Origin: Paracentrotus lividus
Taxonomy: Eukaryota > Echinodermata > Echinoidea > Camarodonta > Echinidae
Length of the DNA stretch: 64,000 nucleotides
Direction of reading: 5' to 3'
Assembly: GCA_940671915.1 (NCBI GenBank)
Contig: CALNVZ010002100.1
Span: 20,344,656 to 20,408,655, forward strand
Shown: in pieces, positions 60,009-64,000 of the stretch
Layout: every line of letters starts with the position of its first letter
Position numbering within the stretch: position 1 is the first letter of the stretch
Translations under genes and position numbers: made by a program
Notes under the pieces: model-generated
Databases searched by the model: none
What the model was told of the DNA's origin: nothing
The model's input: the letters and a program-made list of their open reading frames with translations, nothing else

Positions 60009-62880
60009 TGGTAGTATGATCAAAGCTTTTATAGGCCTACTTGTACTTACTATAGTTCCATGACATTTGCTCTGGTGGCAATTACTCCACAGTCGATTCA
60101 TAACACTCATTGAGTGACCAACTCCAGCTACATTATTTAAACATGAATTGAAAACTATCCCCAATGCAACCCTTCAAGCCAAATTTTATATGAAACAATG
60201 CAGAAAATGGCACCAAAAAAAAAATATCTATATATGGAGATGGTGCACATAATATGTGCAAGACTGAATCTGAAGACAATATTAATACAGATCTCAAAGG
60301 CACTTAGAAATTTCTTATAAACTAGTATAGTATGTCAATCAAGATTTTCGGGCAGCTGGGACTTAACAGCTTCACTCTCCACCGAAACATGAAATGTAAC
60401 TTGTGAAGGAGGTGTTAATAATTATAAATAGTCTGGGGCTTTCCTATTTTCATTATTGCATCTGGAAGAAGTATAAGAATGATTGGGAAGACACGTACTT
60501 CAAACACTAGTCTCTGCAAACATCCTACGATATTACAATTCCATTCACAAAATATTACAAGATGCGACTTTGATTAAAGCAAGGGGGATTGCAAGGTAAA
60601 CACCAATCACATTCATGAGCAAACAATTTAGCTCACACTGATCAGATTATTTTTTGCATTACAGTAGTTTGTATTTTCTCCTCTTACCTACTCTATTCCA
60701 CACAAGAAAGGATTAATTAGTACCTCAAACAAATTATAATCGTAGCATAATTTTAAAATTTATAAAGTTAAATTCATTTTAAAAGTATAAAAATATAACT
60801 TATTTTTGAGGGTGATATAATCCAATAATCCATTCTCAATTGATATTCATTCACATGACCCTAAAAAAAGCCAAGTTCATATAAAATGACTTGCACATGT
60901 ATGCGATTCAATCATGAAGAGTATAAAGCACTAATTCACAACTACCCCAAAGAAAATTTACAGACCGATGATGCAAAACCTGTGCAAATAGCCTCCTTGG
61001 TGGCGCTACCTTTAAGATGCCTTCATGGTGTACTTCAAGTGCCTTTGGATCATTAGTAGGGATGCCGAGATTGCGACTGTTTACATTGAAAATTCTTGTA
61101 AGGCAGCAGCTACATGATGAGACATGCTGGCACCCAAGGAGAGATGGCTGAAGATGCGCTGCCAAGGACTACATGAAGATGGTTATGTGGGAATACGCTG
61201 TCTGTCGGATGGGACGAATGGGGCTGGTGATGAGTAGGAAATGAGGCTCAGGGGAAAAACGGAATCAAATATTGAAAGAGAGTTTCTATGACAATATTGT
61301 CATAGTTACAAATGGCACCAGTTGAATAGGCGGACTTGTTTCACATCGGCAAGACGTTACAGCCTATAAATAGGAAGTTGAACATTAGATTTTATAAACA
61401 ATTAAACAGATGGATTGATAGATCAGCAGATAGCTTGTTGTATGTTTATATTGATAGAAAGGTGGTTCCACTCGTTCAGCAAATCAAATTCTAAAATAGA
61501 ACAATTTTTGTCACATAATTGACCACCCTTTTCTTTGAGTTGTACAATTTTCACTACTTTCTCGGAATAAATCAAAGCCTCAAAATGTTTTCACCAAAGA
61601 CCTACATGTAAGCGAACATGTAAATAAACAGACGTCTGAAATAAATTAATGTTGAGAGTGTCTTGAGAAAATTAACACTTGGGATGGAATGCTTGGTCAA
61701 TGAAGGATCAAACACTAATTCAAAGAAGATGCAATCATAATTATGAAGTTCTTGTTTTATCAGGTAGTCAACAGGACAAGATATATTATTTGCCTCAGCT
61801 AATAACATTCATCTTTCAGTGAACATGTTACATAATCATACTTCTCAGCACTGCTACAACACAGCACGTTCATTAGGGAGGTATTTTCAAAAGCTCAACG
61901 GCACGTCAACCCTCGTAGGCCCGCTTATTCGAGGGCAGATGTGAATACCACTTGACTCTAGCGCTATTTGCATCATTAGCAGCGCCCTCGTTGATGGTAT
62001 AATTACTTTCGCTTACGAAGAATTACCAACATTCAAGTAGCTACGTCTGAGTGTGAGTAATTATGCCGCCAGCTGGATTTTGCATCCGCACTCCATCATA
62101 GACAGTGATTATGTGCACATCATCTAGAATATGTGTGTATTACTATTTTTAGAAGTTTTAGTTTTTTCCATAAAAGAATAGTGTTGGTCCACTTTCAGTC
62201 ATGCAGAAACATGAATCAATGCACATAATTTCCTGTCGCTCTTATGACTTGCAAGAGAGCCCAGAGAACATATGCTAATATCGTTTATTTTGTATCGTAA
62301 TCAAAAAGACAAATAGAATTGACTAGAACTTGATTTGTTTTGTGTGTTGTTCGTTATTTACAGATGATTTTTGTGACTGTGAGAAAGGATCTAGAAAAAT
62401 TTTATGACGGTATGCGTCTAGCTACCTGAAATTTTTATCATTATAAATATAATGTGTGACAATGTTGCATGCCGGACAACTTATAATTTTAGATACATAG
62501 ATCAAGCAGCTAGGTTCAGTAACAGACGTGTTGACCTACCTTGTAAGAACCTTATGAAGTCAGCCGCATAATTTCATCAAGTGGCGCTGAACAGCACAGT
62601 CTGGATGTTTGCACACTGAATTACAGCTCCAGTGACCTAATAAAAATAAGAAACATAAAAGCATATTGGTTGAAATCTGCAACAGCTCGTTCTGTTGGTA
62701 CAAGGCAAGGCAATGTACTGATTGCATCAATGCATGTCTTTCATGGCATTTTCATTTCTTGCTGAAGGCCCGTTTAAGGTCTTCAAGGATTGGGTGAATA
62801 TATTCTTAAAGCGTTTTTGTCAGGTTAAGCATATGGGTAGGTGCAGTCCACACAATATTTTCACCATTGACACATTACTT
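60009..62880. other. AT-rich non-coding DNA; octamer and GCGC patch near 61.9-62.0 kb
   Basis: No gene recognised. Around 61870-62110 GC rises, and a perfect octamer ATTTGCAT (POU-domain site) lies at 61966-61973 next to 'agcagcgccctcg'. Another 'ggtggcgctacc' word is near 61000. Otherwise unremarkable. Confidence 0.4.
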
Positions 62881-63095
62881 TTTCATCATCATCATCATCA
62901 TCATATCCCTGTCATCAAATTCTTATTTATCTGCTCTTCCGTCTCCTTCTCGTCCTCCTCACCATCATCATCTTCATTATCTTCATCTTCATACATTGCA
63001 AAATCATAGAAGCCATCATCATCCTAATCATCATCATCGTCATCACCATCCTCCTCCTCCTCTTCCTCACTATCATTCTCATCATCTCCATATTA
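62881..63095. repeat. (CAT)n/(TCC)n compound microsatellite
   Basis: A clean (CAT)n run at about 62884-62905 is followed by impure CAT, TCC and CAC repeats to about 63090. The frames on both strands (Ser/His-rich on +, Met/Arg-rich on -) are repeat by-products. Confidence 0.9.
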
Positions 63096-64000
63096 AATAC
63101 CATTATTGATGCTGCACTAAACATGTCATTTCAAATCGCGTACATTCTCCTCTTAGATGAAAATTTTCCACAAAGTAGAAGACATTTCGACATTCTTATG
63201 CATCAAACCTTTCCATTTAATTTCACTTTCGACCATATCCTCACTTGAAAGATATCTGTTCCCTTCATAATTCTAATCATCTATCAAATAAAGCAGTCTA
63301 CATTTATCAACCTACTTGCTTTAATAATACAAAGGATAAAATATTTTATTACTCTCATGGGGACTAAAAAAAAATATGGATGAGCTATGATATCTGTCAC
63401 CTGTATTTTATGTATAAAGGTCAGCGGTATAAACATTTAAGAATGATCTTTAATAATCCAAAACATTGTAGCGCTCTATAATGAGTTCAAAGAAATGATG
63501 AACTCCATGATTGAAGAGCAAAAAGATCAAGGCTCAATATTGATCGTTTCTGACCTCTTAAATCAACATTGAAGACATTTAAAATGCAACAAAATGACAT
63601 GGTGGATTTGCTATTAAGGGACAATTGCTCTGCTAGAAATTTCACACACAAATCAAATGACTAACTTTAACCCTGGATTCAAAATTATACCCTAAACCGA
63701 ACATAAAACCCTATTGCAACCCTTACCCTACATCTTAGATGAAATAAAGCCTGGAGCGATTGACACAGGAGCAAATGTCGTGTCACTGTTCGGCAATAGC
63801 AGGAATATTTGGTAAAGGTAAGTTTGCTCAGCTAACATCACAGTTAACAAAAATTCATATCAAACAAAGTACTAGTACATTTGTATCTCTCTCTGTTTAT
63901 TAATATGATTTAAAAATAATGTAAATGGAAATATTCTTAAGTTTTGTTCCAAAGGATTCTTACATGAATACTAAAACTGATGTTAACCTTTAAAAGGGGA
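63096..64000. other. AT-rich non-coding DNA to the window edge
   Basis: No open frame of interest. 'taaccctggattc' and 'accctaaacc' words near 63668-63730 are too irregular to call a telomere-like repeat. Nothing else recognised. Confidence 0.5.

Noticed and set aside
62722..63124. His/Ser-rich + frames and Met/Arg-rich minus frame
   Set aside because: By-products of CAT and TCC simple repeats.
63660..63735. Telomere-like 'accctaa' words
   Set aside because: Only scattered, irregular occurrences, no tandem run.

Overview
The window is animal nuclear DNA: mostly AT-rich, without bacterial-style coding density, and full of short inverted-repeat transposons, minisatellites and microsatellites. 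The frequent 'aggcctac' words, retroposon tails of the form 'gcgc..tata(t)aa..(att)n', and the types of small inverted-repeat elements resemble marine invertebrate deuterostome genomes, most likely an echinoderm such as a sea urchin. That placement is inferred from memory of such genomes, not from a search. I recognise no intact protein-coding gene. The window is probably intergenic or lies inside very long introns. Nearly all longer open frames sit in low-complexity repeats, in base-skewed sequence, or start at GTG/TTG.

Layout. 1-14.2 kb: AT-rich DNA with a CT-rich repeat, several diverged tandem duplications, four inverted-repeat elements (4051-4457, 6384-6822, 7324-7573, 8446-9355) and an almost fully palindromic element flanked by TA (12924-13764). 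14.5-17.0 kb: a CpG-rich block with a perfect TGACGTCA site, then a minisatellite of about 15 units. 17.15-25.48 kb: a compositionally foreign block interrupted by a 25-N assembly gap. Diverged copies of one sequence lie on both sides of the gap in the same orientation, about 7.0-7.1 kb apart. The right half is strongly T-depleted on the + strand, and tRNA-like pieces can be read in the block. It looks like a poorly resolved tandem array, possibly tRNA-bearing, at two contig ends.

25.5-34 kb: ordinary AT-rich DNA with a long-inverted-repeat element (30710-32156, flanked by TAAT). 34.24-39.02 kb: the largest element, 4.78 kb, with about 1.25-kb inverted arms, a TAATA duplication and a degenerate interior. 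40.65-40.94 kb: a near-perfect hairpin element flanked by TAA. 41-50 kb: retroposon tails, tandem duplications, and a second full copy plus a fragment of the 6.4-kb element family. 51.83-52.73 kb: a TA-flanked element whose interior has become a 13-unit purine minisatellite. 55.4-56.0 kb: a weak exon-like open frame and a short reverse-transcriptase relic. 59.7-60.0 kb: two adjacent copies of one hairpin element. 62.9-63.1 kb: CAT/TCC simple repeats.

No gene network can be described. The biology here is that of non-autonomous DNA transposons and expanding tandem repeats. The best leads are the large inverted-arm element at 34-39 kb, the element-borne minisatellite at 52 kb, and the tRNA-like, T-depleted block around the gap.
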